64,000 nucleotides of DNA from Allofournierella massiliensis (GCF_021531255.1 NZ_JAFBIO010000002.1:108862-172861), one strand, 5' to 3'; positions 8,845 to 18,900 are shown, numbered from the stretch's first letter. A program made the numbers and translations. The notes: generated by a model from the sequence alone, not told the origin.

Positions 8845-11040
8845 ATGTTGACAAATACGCGAAAAAGGCCCACTGTCCTGCAGTTTCTGGCAGGATTCTG
8901 TCTGTTGTTGACCGCAGTCCTGTGGTTCTGGAATGTTCGCACAAAGGATGTGTACCGGTGTGAGCAGGTAAATGTGGGCTACGTGGACGATTACCTTTCC
9001 TCAGAGGACAAGAGCGAATTTGAGGGCAAAAAAATCGCAGAAGGGTTTGAGCTGACTGCGCTGCATCCTGGCCGTTATGACCTGGAGATCCCGTATGCCA
9101 GCACCAGCGATGAAAATTTCTATCAGATTGTGGATCAGCTGAATGATCGGGTCCTGGCAGAAGGAAAGTATCTGGCCGGCGGCACCGAAATTCACCAGCA
9201 GATCCAGCTCCAGCAGAGAACCCTCAGCGTGGTGGTGCGCAGTTATCTGGAGGAAGGAGAGCTGTATCTGGAGACCTGCCAGGTGGAAAGCGAGGGCGCG
9301 GTATACAGCGATTCCTTCTGGAGCCTTCTGATCCTGGTAGGGCTGTTGGGTTTGTGCGGATACGTGCTGCGCCGGTATCGGCAAAGGCGGCAGATAGAGG
9401 GTCTGATCCTGTTGGCGCTGGCTATAGGGGTAAGTCTGCCCCTGATGGGAGATTCTCTCCTGGCGGGCCATGACCTGAACTTTCATCTCAACCGCATCGA
9501 CGGGCTGGCCACGGCTCTGTGCACCGGTCAGTTCCCGGCCCGGATCAATCCGAATTTCCTCTATGGGGCCGGATATCTAACCCCCATCATGTATCCGGAG
9601 CTGTTCCTGTATCCCTCCGGCCTGATGTGCGTATTGGGCGCTTCCACCATGCTTGCATATAAGGCGCTTTGCCTGGGAATTAACCTGGCTACCGCCTGGG
9701 TGGGCTACCACAGCATGAGGAATTTTTTAAGCGAGAGGGCTGCCCTGATCTTTGCGGCGCTGTATCTGCTCAATCCCTATCGGCTGTCCAATCTCTATAT
9801 CCGCTGTGCCATCGGGGAAGTTCTGGCCATGATTTTTCTGCCCCTGGCCATGGTCGGACTCTGGAACCTGCTGCAGGGAAACCCAAAAACTGGTTTTTGG
9901 CAGGCCATTGCCGGTATCACCGGCGTATACCAATCCCATGTGATTTCCACCTTGCTGCTCATTTTTTTTGGCGGCCTGTATGTGCTGGGCTGCCTGGTGG
10001 CGGAAAGGCAAATTTGGAAGCAGAAAGAACGTTGGATTGCGCTGATTGGTGCCGCGGTAGCGGTGATTGCCCTGAATTTGTGGACCATTCTGCCTTTTAT
10101 GCGGTATCTAGGGTGGGACTTGGGCACAAGCCATGACAAGCCGGCGTTGAGCAAAACGGCTCTTGCTCCCTACAAAATCTTTGCCGATAGTTTCCAGGAG
10201 CTTTCTGTGACCTACAGCATCGGTCTGGTAACCTTGCTGGGGATGGCGATCTACCTGTTTTATCGGCTGGCCCAAAAGAAAAAAGCCGGCAGGGAGGATG
10301 TCTGCCTGGGATTCGGGCTTTTTGCTATCTTCCTGAGCAGCCAGCTGTTCCCCTGGGACTCGCTGCAGGCCGTGGAGTGGATCAATTTCCTGGCGGGGAC
10401 CCTGCAATTTGCCTGGAGAAATCTGGGCATAGCCGCGCTGATGGGGACGGTGGTGACGGCGACCGCCATGGAATGGCTGATAGCGGACGGGAAACGGGGA
10501 ATTGCCGGAGGAATGGCGCTTCTTTGCCTGATGTCTGGCTTTGGATTCTTGTCTGAGTATGTCGGAAAAACGCCGGTGGCAATGGCCAGCAAGTCGTCAA
10601 GATGGGATTTGTCCTATCTGGATCTGGGGCACTATGTCCTGTGGGAAGATGATTCCCAGGCAGTGAGCGACCGGTCAAAACAGGGCGTGGTATACGCCAG
10701 TGGAGATGCGCAGGTGACCTGGCACCAAAAATCCGGGGTCAATGTCACCTTTGCTTTTGAAAATCCAGATCCCTCGGAAGAGATCCTTTTTGAAGTTCCA
10801 CTCTATTTCTATGATCTGCACCGTGCATTTCTGGAAGATGGCACTGAGCTGGAGCTGACCACCGGCTACAATCACATGCTGTGCGTAAAGGTGCCGGCGG
10901 GAATCTCGCAGGGAGAGGTGGCGGTGCGCTTGGATGAGCCGCTGAGCTTCCGGGCTGCAGAGGGAATCAGTCTGCTGACGCTGGCGGGTTTGATCGGGCT
11001 GAGAAAGCGCCGGATCCGGCGGGCAGGGTTTGCACCTTGA
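8845..11040 (+). CDS. Multi-span membrane protein, PTPS-related / GT-C-like
   Basis: 731 residues from ATG 8845 (a TTG at 8815 is in frame but has no ribosome site). One N-terminal span, an extracytoplasmic segment (about residues 45-150), then roughly ten spans and a C-terminal extracytoplasmic beta-rich domain. The region beginning GHDLNFHLNRIDGL resembles the domain called 6-pyruvoyl-tetrahydropterin-synthase-related, a misnomer for membrane proteins with a GT-C glycosyltransferase-like layout and an acidic/His motif after an early span. That suggests a cell-envelope sugar transfer role, but this is inference. Base composition looks lower in GC than its neighbours and it stands alone, so recent transfer is possible. 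Confidence 0.7.
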   Translation: MLTNTRKRPTVLQFLAGFCLLLTAVLWFWNVRTKDVYRCEQVNVGYVDDYLSSEDKSEFEGKKIAEGFELTALHPGRYDLEIPYASTSDENFYQIVDQLNDRVLAEGKYLAGGTEIHQQIQLQQRTLSVVVRSYLEEGELYLETCQVESEGAVYSDSFWSLLILVGLLGLCGYVLRRYRQRRQIEGLILLALAIGVSLPLMGDSLLAGHDLNFHLNRIDGLATALCTGQFPARINPNFLYGAGYLTPIMYPELFLYPSGLMCVLGASTMLAYKALCLGINLATAWVGYHSMRNFLSERAALIFAALYLLNPYRLSNLYIRCAIGEVLAMIFLPLAMVGLWNLLQGNPKTGFWQAIAGITGVYQSHVISTLLLIFFGGLYVLGCLVAERQIWKQKERWIALIGAAVAVIALNLWTILPFMRYLGWDLGTSHDKPALSKTALAPYKIFADSFQELSVTYSIGLVTLLGMAIYLFYRLAQKKKAGREDVCLGFGLFAIFLSSQLFPWDSLQAVEWINFLAGTLQFAWRNLGIAALMGTVVTATAMEWLIADGKRGIAGGMALLCLMSGFGFLSEYVGKTPVAMASKSSRWDLSYLDLGHYVLWEDDSQAVSDRSKQGVVYASGDAQVTWHQKSGVNVTFAFENPDPSEEILFEVPLYFYDLHRAFLEDGTELELTTGYNHMLCVKVPAGISQGEVAVRLDEPLSFRAAEGISLLTLAGLIGLRKRRIRRAGFAP

Positions 11041-11181
11041 ACCATATGAGCGCCGGCCTGCGCGGGGCGATCGGGCCTTAAGAGAAGCCTTTTGTGCGGG
11101 CCGTTTTTCCCTTCCTGCTTGCCCCCAGGCCGAAGCGATGGGGCCCGGTCCACCGCAGAACAGGAAAATTTTTGAAGAATC

Positions 11182-11225
11182 AAAACACCCCCTGATGCGA
11201 GGCCCGCATCAGGGGGTGTTTGTTT
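11182..11225. terminator. Terminator between converging genes
   Basis: Perfect 18-nt arms (AACACCCCCTGATGCG / CGCATCAGGGGGTGTT) flanked by A on the left and T on the right, so it can stop the membrane-protein transcript; on the minus strand it also follows purL. Confidence 0.85.
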
Positions 11226-11303
11226 GCTGCCGTTTCAGGAAAACCTCAAGATTTCAAGCAGCGTTTCTTTTTATGAGAGGGAAAAAGGCGGGAAGGCTGG
11301 TAA

Positions 11304-14300
11304 TCAAAGGGCAAAGTACCGCACGCCGCCCTCAAACAGGGGCTGATAGGTATCGCCGGGCACGTTCTTGTACAGGCCGTAGCCGCTGCGCTCGGTGTGG
11401 CCCATCTTGCCCAGGATCCGCCCGTCCGGGCTGGTGATGGCCTCGATAGCCAGCACACTGCCGTTGGGGTTGTAGGAAAGGTCCATGGTGGGGGTGCCGG
11501 TCAGATCTACATACTGGCTGGCGATCTGGCCCTTGGCCTTCAGCTCCTCCAGCAGCTGGGGAGAGGCCACAAAGCGGCCCTCGCCGTGGCTGATGGCGAT
11601 GGTGTACTCGTCGCCCACCTCGCAGCGGCTGAACCAGGGGCTCAGGTTGGAGCAGACCTTGGTGCGCACCAGCTTGCTCTGGTGGCGGCCGATGGTGTTG
11701 AAGGTGAGGGTGGGGCAGGTTTCGTCCATGTCCCGGATATCCCCGTAGGGCACCAGACCCAGCTTGACCAGGGCCTGGAAGCCGTTGCAGATGCCCAGCA
11801 TCAGGCCGTCCCGATGCTGCAGCAGATCCCGCACCGCCTCGGTGACGGCGGGGGCACGGAAGAAAGCCGTGATGAACTTGGCGCTGCCGTCCGGCTCGTC
11901 GCCGCCGGAGAAACCACCGGGCAGCATGACGATCTGGCTGTTCTTGATCTCATCGCAGAGGGCCTGGCAGCTTTCGGCTACCGCAGCGGGGCTCAAGTTG
12001 TTGATGACCAGCACCTTCACATCCGCGCCGGCACGCTCAAAGGCATGGGCCGAATCGTATTCGCAGTTGGTGCCGGGGAAAACCGGGATGATGACCCGGG
12101 GCTTGGCCAGCCGCACGGCGGCGCCGGTGCGCTTGCCCTGGGTGTAGCGGATGGATTCCACCTCTTCGCCTTTGGCGCGATAAGGCATCACAGGCTCCAG
12201 CTTGGCTTCCCAGGCCTCCTGCAGCTGAGCCAGAGAAAGCTCCTCTTTGCCGGCCTTGAAGGTGTAGTCCACCGTGGTTTCGCCCAGCAGCTCGCCCGCC
12301 GAAGCGCCCTCGCCCAGTTCCAGCACAAAGCTGCCGTAGGCAGGGCGGAACAGCTCCTGCTCCACACCGGGGATCAGGCTCAGACCGATCCGGTTGCCCA
12401 CGCACATCTTGAAGAGGGATTCGGCCAGGCAGCCATAGCCGGGGGTGGCCAGGCTCAGCACACGGCCCTCGGTGATCAGCCGCTCTACCTGCTTGTAAAC
12501 CGCTTTCAGGCTGTCAGGCTCGGGCATCAGGCCGCCTTCCAGGTAGTTGGGCCGCAGCAGCACTACCTGGCTGCCGGGCTTTTTGAATTCAGGGCTGTGG
12601 ACCTTGTCCACCGGGCCCACGGCGGTGGCAAAGCTCACCAGCGTGGGGGGCACGTCCAGGTCCTCAAAGCTGCCGGACATGCTGTCCTTGCCGCCGATGG
12701 CCGCAATGCCCAGATCGACCTGGGCTTTCAGGGCGCCCAGCAGGGCAGCCACAGGCTTGCCCCAGCGCTCGGGCGCGGAGCCCAGCCGTTCGAAGTATTC
12801 CTGGAAGGTGAGGTAGGCGTCCTCATAGCGGAAGCCGGCAGCCACCAGACGGCTGACGCTTTCCACCACTGCCAGGTAAGCACCCTCGTACTGATTCTTT
12901 TCCATCAGGTAGGGGTTGTAGCCCCAGGCCATGCCGCTGCAGGTGGTGGTCTCACCGTCCACCGGCAGCTTGGCAGCCATGGCCATGCTGGGGGTGAGCT
13001 GGTATTTGCCGCCGAAGGGCATCAGGACGGTGGCGGCCCCAATGGTGGAGTCGAACCGCTCGGAAAGGCCCTTTTTGGAGCAGACATTCAGGTCGCTCAC
13101 CAGGGCAGTCATCTTTTCGGCCAGGGTGCTGCCGGGCCAGGCGGGCTGGTAGCTGCCGCCCTTTTCCACCCGGACGCTCACATGCTTGGGCGCGCCGTTG
13201 GAGGAGAGGAATTCCCGGCTGATATCCACGATGGTGGAGCCGTTCCAGACCATTTTCAGCCGCTTTTCCTCGGTGACGGTGGCCACAGGGGTGGCCTCCA
13301 GGTTTTCCTCATGGGCCAGGGCAATGAACTTGTCCACATCCTCGGGGGCCAGGGCCACAGCCATCCGCTCCTGGCTCTCGCTGATGGCCAGTTCGGTGCC
13401 GTCCAGGCCGTCGTACTTCTTGGGCACCTGGTTCAGGTCGATATACAGGCCGTCCGCCAGCTCGCCGATGGCCACGCTCACGCCGCCTGCGCCAAAGTCG
13501 TTGCAGCGCTTGATCATCCGGCAGGCATCCTCCCGGCGGAAAAGCCGCTGCAGCTTGCGCTCGATGGGGGCGTTGCCCTTCTGCACCTCGGCGCCGCAGG
13601 TTTCCAGGCTTTCCAGCTTATGAGCCTTGCTGGAACCGGTGGCGCCGCCGATGCCGTCACGGCCGGTGCGCCCGCCCAGCAGGACAATCTTGTCGCCGGG
13701 GGCAGGTTCCTCCCGGCGCACATGGCTGGCCGGGGTGGCGCCCACCACGGCGCCGATCTCCATCCGCTTGGCTACATAGCCGGGATGGTAGAGCTCATCC
13801 ACCTGGCCGGTGGCCAGGCCGATCTGGTTGCCGTAGCTGGAATAGCCGGCGGCAGCGGTGGTGACCAGTTTGCGCTGAGGCAGCTTGCCCTTCAGGGTCT
13901 GGCTTACCGGCACCAGGGGATCGCCCGCACCGGTGACCCGCATGGCCTGGTATACATAGCTCCGGCCAGAGAGGGGGTCCCGGATGGCACCGCCGATGCA
14001 GGTGGCCGCGCCGCCGAAGGGCTCGATCTCGGTGGGGTGGTTGTGGGTCTCGTTCTTGAACAGGAAAAGCCAGTCCTCCTCCTTGCCGTTTACATCACAC
14101 TTGATTTTGACGGTGCAGGCGTTGATTTCCTCGCTCTCGTCCAGATTCTTCAGGATGCCCTTGGCCTTCAGGTACTTGCCGCCGATGGTGCCCATGTCCA
14201 TCAGGCAGAGGGGCTTGGCCTCACGGCCCAGCTCCTTGCGCATGGCCAGGTATTCCTCAAAGGCTTTCTTGACCACTTCGTCATCGATCTGCACATCCTG

Positions 14301-14990
14301 CAGGATGGTGCCGAAGGTGGTGTGGCGGCAGTGATCGCTCCAATAGGTGTCGATCATCCGGATCTCGGTGATGGTGGGCTCCCGCTTTTCGCCCCGGAAA
14401 TACTCCTGGCAGAATTTGATGTCGGCCAGGTCCATGGCCAGGCCCTTTTCGGCCACAAAATCCGCCAGACCCTTCTCATCCAGCTGGCCGAAGCCTTCCA
14501 GCACCTCCACGGCGCCGGGCACCGGGTGGGTCATCTGCAGGGTGGTCTTGGGTTCCAGGCTGGCCTCCCGGGCTTCCACCGGGTTGATGACGTATTTCTT
14601 GATCTCGGCCACTTCTTCGGGGGTGATCTGGCCGCTGAGCACATAAACCTTGGCGCTGCGCACCTCCGGCCGCTCGCCCTGGCTGATCAGCTGGATGCAC
14701 TCGCTGGCCGAATCCGCCCGCTGGTCGAACTGGCCGGGCAGGTACTCCACCGCAAAGATGATCTCACCCTGGGGAGCTTCTTCGCCTGCAATGTCCACCT
14801 GAGGCTCGCTGAAAACGGTGGGGACACACTGCTCGAACAGTTCCCGGCTGATGCCCTCCACATCATAGCGGTTCACCAGGCGCAGGCCGCTCAGGCCCTT
14901 GATGCCCAGGATGGTGCTCAGTTCGTTCTTCAGCTGCTGGGCTTCCACATCAAAGCCCGGCTTTTTTTCCACATAAATGCGATAAACCAT
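11304..14990 (-). CDS. purL: Phosphoribosylformylglycinamidine synthase (long PurL)
   Basis: 1228 residues; single-chain form carrying both synthase and glutaminase. The synthase part contains TYWSDHCRHTTF and LFKNETHNHPTEIEPFGGAATC; the C-terminal class I glutaminase shows FPGTNCEYD, the nucleophile elbow GICNGFQ and the His-Glu pair in ISHGEGRF. Makes FGAM from FGAR, glutamine and ATP, step 4 of purine synthesis. Firmicutes with separate purS-purL-purQ differ; this is the fused clostridial type. Last gene of the operon, 14 nt after purD, with AGGAGG 9 nt before ATG. Confidence 0.95.
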   Translation of the reverse strand: MVYRIYVEKKPGFDVEAQQLKNELSTILGIKGLSGLRLVNRYDVEGISRELFEQCVPTVFSEPQVDIAGEEAPQGEIIFAVEYLPGQFDQRADSASECIQLISQGERPEVRSAKVYVLSGQITPEEVAEIKKYVINPVEAREASLEPKTTLQMTHPVPGAVEVLEGFGQLDEKGLADFVAEKGLAMDLADIKFCQEYFRGEKREPTITEIRMIDTYWSDHCRHTTFGTILQDVQIDDEVVKKAFEEYLAMRKELGREAKPLCLMDMGTIGGKYLKAKGILKNLDESEEINACTVKIKCDVNGKEEDWLFLFKNETHNHPTEIEPFGGAATCIGGAIRDPLSGRSYVYQAMRVTGAGDPLVPVSQTLKGKLPQRKLVTTAAAGYSSYGNQIGLATGQVDELYHPGYVAKRMEIGAVVGATPASHVRREEPAPGDKIVLLGGRTGRDGIGGATGSSKAHKLESLETCGAEVQKGNAPIERKLQRLFRREDACRMIKRCNDFGAGGVSVAIGELADGLYIDLNQVPKKYDGLDGTELAISESQERMAVALAPEDVDKFIALAHEENLEATPVATVTEEKRLKMVWNGSTIVDISREFLSSNGAPKHVSVRVEKGGSYQPAWPGSTLAEKMTALVSDLNVCSKKGLSERFDSTIGAATVLMPFGGKYQLTPSMAMAAKLPVDGETTTCSGMAWGYNPYLMEKNQYEGAYLAVVESVSRLVAAGFRYEDAYLTFQEYFERLGSAPERWGKPVAALLGALKAQVDLGIAAIGGKDSMSGSFEDLDVPPTLVSFATAVGPVDKVHSPEFKKPGSQVVLLRPNYLEGGLMPEPDSLKAVYKQVERLITEGRVLSLATPGYGCLAESLFKMCVGNRIGLSLIPGVEQELFRPAYGSFVLELGEGASAGELLGETTVDYTFKAGKEELSLAQLQEAWEAKLEPVMPYRAKGEEVESIRYTQGKRTGAAVRLAKPRVIIPVFPGTNCEYDSAHAFERAGADVKVLVINNLSPAAVAESCQALCDEIKNSQIVMLPGGFSGGDEPDGSAKFITAFFRAPAVTEAVRDLLQHRDGLMLGICNGFQALVKLGLVPYGDIRDMDETCPTLTFNTIGRHQSKLVRTKVCSNLSPWFSRCEVGDEYTIAISHGEGRFVASPQLLEELKAKGQIASQYVDLTGTPTMDLSYNPNGSVLAIEAITSPDGRILGKMGHTERSGYGLYKNVPGDTYQPLFEGGVRYFAL

Positions 14991-15004
14991 AGCAGGAATC
15001 CTCC

Positions 15005-16291
15005 TTATTGGCCCAAAGCGGCCAGGGCGCGGGCGCCGATATCGACCCGCTTGTGCATGTTTTCAAAAAAGATCTCATCGCTGGCCGCATAGGCTTTTTT
15101 CAGCGCCCGGGGCAGAGTGGAAGCCGTGGCGGTAACGCCCAGTACCCGGCCGCCGCTGGTGACGAGGCGGCCCTCCTGCAAGGCGTCGCCCGCATGGTAG
15201 ATGACCGCATCGCTGTCGGGCAGCTGGCCCTCTTCCAGCCCGGTGATCTCCTTGCCCTTTTCGTAGGCTACCGGGTAGCCGCCGCTGGCCAGGATGATGC
15301 AGGCAGCCGCGCCCTTGTCAAAGCGCACCTCTACGTCCTTCAAATCGCCGTTGGTGGTGGCCAGCATGATCTTGAGCAGATCGCTTTCCAGAAGGGGCAG
15401 CACCACCTGGGTCTCCGGGTCGCCAAAGCGGCAGTTGTACTCGATGACCTTGGGCCCCTGGGGGGTGAGCATCAGGCCAAAGTAGAGGCAGCCCTTGAAG
15501 GGGCAGCCCTCGGCCTGCATGGCCCGGATGGTGGGCAGGAAGATGGTCTCCATGCACTGGGCAGCAATTTCCGGAGTGTAATAAGGGTTGGGGGCAACGG
15601 TGCCCATGCCGCCGGTGTTCAGGCCCTGGTCTCCGTCCAGCGCCCGCTTGTGGTCCATGCTGGAAACCATGGGCTTGATGACGGTGCCGTCGGTAAAGCT
15701 GAGCACGCTTACCTCGGGGCCGGTGAGGAATTCCTCCACCACCACCTGATTGCCGGAGGCACCGAACTTTTTGTCCTCCATGATCTCTTTCAGGGCGTCC
15801 TTTGCCTCGGCTTCGCTCTGGCAGATCAGTACACCCTTGCCCAGGGCCAAGCCGTCGGCCTTGACCACCACCGGGTACTGGCCCCGGCCCCGGATGTACT
15901 CCATGGCCTTGGCAGGGTCGTCAAACACTTCATACTCGGCGGTGGGGATGTTGTACTTCTTCATCAGGTCCTTGCTGAACACCTTGCTGGCCTCGATGCG
16001 GGCCGCGGCGGCATTGGGGCCAAAGGCGGGGATGCCCACGGCAGCCAGCCTGTCCACCATGCCCAGGGCCAGGGGATCATCCTGAGCCACCACCACATAG
16101 TCAAAGGCTTCCTGCTTGGCAAAATCCACCATGGCGTCCAGGTCGGTGGCTTTGATGGGTTTGCACTTGGCGTCGTAGCTGATACCGCCGTTGCCGGGGG
16201 CACACCAGATCTCCCCGCACAGGGGGCTCTTTTTCAGGGCGCGGATGATGGCGTGTTCACGCCCGCCGCCGCCCACAACCAGGATCTTCAT
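15005..16291 (-). CDS. purD: Phosphoribosylamine-glycine ligase
   Basis: 428 residues. N-terminal VVGGGGREHAIIRAL nucleotide-binding start, ATP-grasp core with VVVKADGLALGKGV and NCRFGDPETQ. Forms GAR from phosphoribosylamine and glycine, step 2 of the pathway. Ribosome site GGGGGAGG lies 5 nt before ATG. Located between the AICAR transformylase gene and purL. Confidence 0.95.
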   Translation of the reverse strand: MKILVVGGGGREHAIIRALKKSPLCGEIWCAPGNGGISYDAKCKPIKATDLDAMVDFAKQEAFDYVVVAQDDPLALGMVDRLAAVGIPAFGPNAAAARIEASKVFSKDLMKKYNIPTAEYEVFDDPAKAMEYIRGRGQYPVVVKADGLALGKGVLICQSEAEAKDALKEIMEDKKFGASGNQVVVEEFLTGPEVSVLSFTDGTVIKPMVSSMDHKRALDGDQGLNTGGMGTVAPNPYYTPEIAAQCMETIFLPTIRAMQAEGCPFKGCLYFGLMLTPQGPKVIEYNCRFGDPETQVVLPLLESDLLKIMLATTNGDLKDVEVRFDKGAAACIILASGGYPVAYEKGKEITGLEEGQLPDSDAVIYHAGDALQEGRLVTSGGRVLGVTATASTLPRALKKAYAASDEIFFENMHKRVDIGARALAALGQ

Positions 16292-16309
16292 TGTGTCCTC
16301 CCCCTTATA

Positions 16310-17491
16310 TCAGTGGTGGAACAGCCGCAGGCCGCAGAAGGCCATGACGATGCCGTAGCGGTTGCAGGTATCAATCACGTTCTGGTCCCGGATGGAGCCG
16401 CCGGGCTCCACAATAGCGGTGACGCCGCTGCGGCGGGCCCGCTGGATATTATCGCCAAAGGGGAAGAAGGCATCGCTGCCCAGGGCCACGCCGGTCACCT
16501 TGTCCAGCCATTCCCGCTTTTCCTGGGCGGTGAGGGGCTCGGGCTGGCGGGTGAAGGTCTCGGCCCACACATCATCCCCGATCACATCCTCGGGGGTCTC
16601 GCCCAGGTACACGTCGATGGCGTTGTCCAGGTTGGGCTTGGACACATCCTCCCGGAAGGGCAGGCCCAGCACCTTGGGATGGTGGCGCAGCTGCCAGAAA
16701 TCCGCCTTGTTGCCGGCCAGGCGGGTGCAGTGGATCCGGCTCTGCTGGCCGGCGCCCACGCCGATGGTCTGGCCGTCCTGCACATAGCAGACGCTGTTGG
16801 ACTGGGTGTATTTCAGGGTGATGAGGCTGATAATCAGGTCCCGCTTCTGGGCCTCGGTGAGGGCCTTGTTCTCGGTGACAATGTTGGAGAGCATGGTCTC
16901 GGCGTTGATCTCCAGCTCGTTGCGGCCCTGCTCAAAGGTGATGCCGAACACCTGCTTGCGCTCGATGGCCTCGGGCCGGTAGGCGGGGTCGATGTCCACG
17001 ATGTTGTAGTTGCCCTTCTTCTTGGTCTTGAGGATCTCCAGGGCCTCGGGCTCGTAGCCGGGGGCGATGATGCCGTCGCTCACCTCATGCTGGATGATCT
17101 TGGCGGTGGGCACGTCGCACACATCCGACAGAGCAATCCAGTCGCCGAAGCTGCTCATCCGGTCAGCGCCGCGGGCCCGGGCATAGGCGCAGGCCAGGGG
17201 GCTCAGCTCCATATCCGGGGCAATGTGGTACATCTGGCGCAGCACATCGTCCAGGGGCAGGCCCAGGGCGGCGCCGGCGGGGGAGACATGCTTGAAGGAA
17301 GCGGCGGCGCAGATGCCGGTGGCCTCTTTCAGTTCCCGCACCAGCTGGATGCTGTTGAGAGCGTCCAGGAAGTTGATATAGCCGGGCTTGCCGTTCAGCA
17401 CGGTCACGGGCAGGTCGCTGCCGTCCGCCATAAAGATCCGGGCAGGCTTCTGGTTGGGGTTGCAGCCATATTTCAATGCCAGTTCGTTCAT
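16310..17491 (-). CDS. purH: AICAR transformylase, stand-alone (PurH C-terminal type)
   Basis: 393 residues. It matches only the formyltransferase half of ordinary bifunctional PurH: KYGCNPNQKPAR at the start, SFKHVSPAGAAL (the K-H-x-N/S-P-x-G active site), AFFPFGDNIQRA and VEPGGSIRDQ. The IMP cyclohydrolase half is absent and is supplied by the preceding gene. Transfers a formyl group from 10-formyl-THF to AICAR. At 393 residues against about 510 for the fusion, it is a natural split rather than a truncation, because both ends are intact. Confidence 0.9.
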   Translation of the reverse strand: MNELALKYGCNPNQKPARIFMADGSDLPVTVLNGKPGYINFLDALNSIQLVRELKEATGICAAASFKHVSPAGAALGLPLDDVLRQMYHIAPDMELSPLACAYARARGADRMSSFGDWIALSDVCDVPTAKIIQHEVSDGIIAPGYEPEALEILKTKKKGNYNIVDIDPAYRPEAIERKQVFGITFEQGRNELEINAETMLSNIVTENKALTEAQKRDLIISLITLKYTQSNSVCYVQDGQTIGVGAGQQSRIHCTRLAGNKADFWQLRHHPKVLGLPFREDVSKPNLDNAIDVYLGETPEDVIGDDVWAETFTRQPEPLTAQEKREWLDKVTGVALGSDAFFPFGDNIQRARRSGVTAIVEPGGSIRDQNVIDTCNRYGIVMAFCGLRLFHH

Positions 17492-17522
17492 ATTCCGATA
17501 CCGTTCCTTTCCGAAAGAGGGC

Positions 17523-18269
17523 TCACTTCTTCTTTTTCTTGCCGGGCACAGCGGTGTATTTATTCAGGATAACGTCCTCGTAATCGCCGCTGGCCAGGTC
17601 GATGGCCCGCACAAACAGGCTGACCTTGTTCTCCTCGTTCAGGGCTTCCCACAGCTTGCCGGCCCACTCGTTGGGGTCCGACTCGTCCACCGGCACCCGG
17701 ATGGGCTCGCCCGCAAAGCTGGGCAGGGGATTGCCGTTGCTCTTGTAGGTGCTGAGGAAATGGCCCTCGCCGGCCACCGGCTGGGGGTAATCGAAGGTCT
17801 GGCGCAGCACGCTGTCCCCGTTGCCGTCGTTGCTCTTGAGGATGCTCAGCTTGTAGCCGCCCTTCTTCATGCTCACCACGCCGCTGATGCGGGGAGTCCA
17901 GTTGGGGCCGTCATCCTCAAAGGTGCGGGTGGCCAGGGCCGCCTCAAAGTCATAGCCGGGCCAGCAGCCGGCCTTGAGGAAGTTATAGATGGTGTCGGTC
18001 TGGTCGCCGTTGGTGACGATGGTGGTATCGCCGATGGTCAGCACCGGGTTGTAAATGATAAGATGGGGGTCTTCCATCTTTTCGGGGTCAGCGGCCAGAG
18101 TCTGGATGCCGCCCTCGATGGCGCTGAACACCCGGTTGCGGCTGTTGGCGCTGCGGCCCATGATGAAATAGGCCACCATGGCCTTCTGGCCGTCGGGAGA
18201 AAGACCGATGCAGATGCCGCGGCCGGGATACTCGTTGCCGGCCAGATATTTATACAGATTCCTTTTCAT
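17523..18269 (-). CDS. purO: IMP cyclohydrolase, archaeal PurO type
   Basis: 248 residues. Unlike the MGS-fold cyclohydrolase domain of PurH, this protein has the features of the PurO family first found in archaea: RGICIGLSPDG, AYFIMGRSANSRNRVF, IIYNPVLTIGDTTIVTNGDQTD. It would close FAICAR to IMP, the last step of the pathway. The adjacent transformylase lacks a cyclohydrolase domain, so the two genes together replace bifunctional PurH. The C-terminus ends in a run of lysines. Function is inferred from family and context. Confidence 0.85.
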   Translation of the reverse strand: MKRNLYKYLAGNEYPGRGICIGLSPDGQKAMVAYFIMGRSANSRNRVFSAIEGGIQTLAADPEKMEDPHLIIYNPVLTIGDTTIVTNGDQTDTIYNFLKAGCWPGYDFEAALATRTFEDDGPNWTPRISGVVSMKKGGYKLSILKSNDGNGDSVLRQTFDYPQPVAGEGHFLSTYKSNGNPLPSFAGEPIRVPVDESDPNEWAGKLWEALNEENKVSLFVRAIDLASGDYEDVILNKYTAVPGKKKKK

Positions 18270-18303
18270 AGCAATACCTCCATCATAAACGAAAGAGAGT
18301 GTT

Positions 18304-18900
18304 TCAGCGGATCTCGCCGCTGCAGATCATGGCCACCGCCCGGGGCAGCAGCTTCCATTCCGCCTGCTCCATCACCCGGCGCTGCAGGGTCTCGGGGGTG
18401 TCGTCGGGCAGGATGTCCACCGCTTTCTGGAGAAGGATGGGCCCGCCATCGCATTCCTCATTCACAAAGTGCACGGTGGCGCCGGTGACCTTGCAGCCCC
18501 GGGCCAGAGCGGCCTGATGGGGCCGCAGCCCGTACATGCCGGGGCCGCAGAAACTGGGGATAAGGGCGGGGTGTACGTTCAGGATCCGCCGGGGATAAGC
18601 CTGGATGACCCGGGGCCCCAGCACCGACAAAAAGCCGGCCAGGACCACCAGATCGATCTGGTGCTGCTGCAGTACCTGCAGGAGTGCCTCGTCGAATTCG
18701 GCGCTGTCCGCGTACTCTTTCCGGCTCACCACGCAGCTTTCCACCCCGGCATTGGCCGCCCGTTCCAGGGCGTAAACGCCAGGCTTGGAGGCCACCACCA
18801 AGCAGATCCGGCCATCGGGGTTTTCACCCCGGGCCTGGCTGTCCAGCAAGGCCTGCAGGTTGGTGCCGCCGCCGCTTACCAGTACCGCGATCTTCAGCAC
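18304..18900 (-). CDS. purN: Phosphoribosylglycinamide formyltransferase
   Basis: 198 residues from GTG at 18900. VLVSGGGTNLQALLD at the N-terminus, active-site region LNVHPALIPSFCG with the catalytic His, and GATVHFVNEECDGGPIL with the catalytic Asp. Makes FGAR from GAR and 10-formyl-THF, step 3. Its start overlaps the purM stop by 7 nt (GTGCTGA), implying translational coupling. Confidence 0.95.
   Translation of the reverse strand: MLKIAVLVSGGGTNLQALLDSQARGENPDGRICLVVASKPGVYALERAANAGVESCVVSRKEYADSAEFDEALLQVLQQHQIDLVVLAGFLSVLGPRVIQAYPRRILNVHPALIPSFCGPGMYGLRPHQAALARGCKVTGATVHFVNEECDGGPILLQKAVDILPDDTPETLQRRVMEQAEWKLLPRAVAMICSGEIR

Noticed and set aside
11397..17572. Very long plus-strand open frames opposite purL, purD and the AICAR transformylase gene
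   Set aside because: Shadows of the minus-strand genes; no ribosome sites, His/Gly/Gln-rich nonsense composition.
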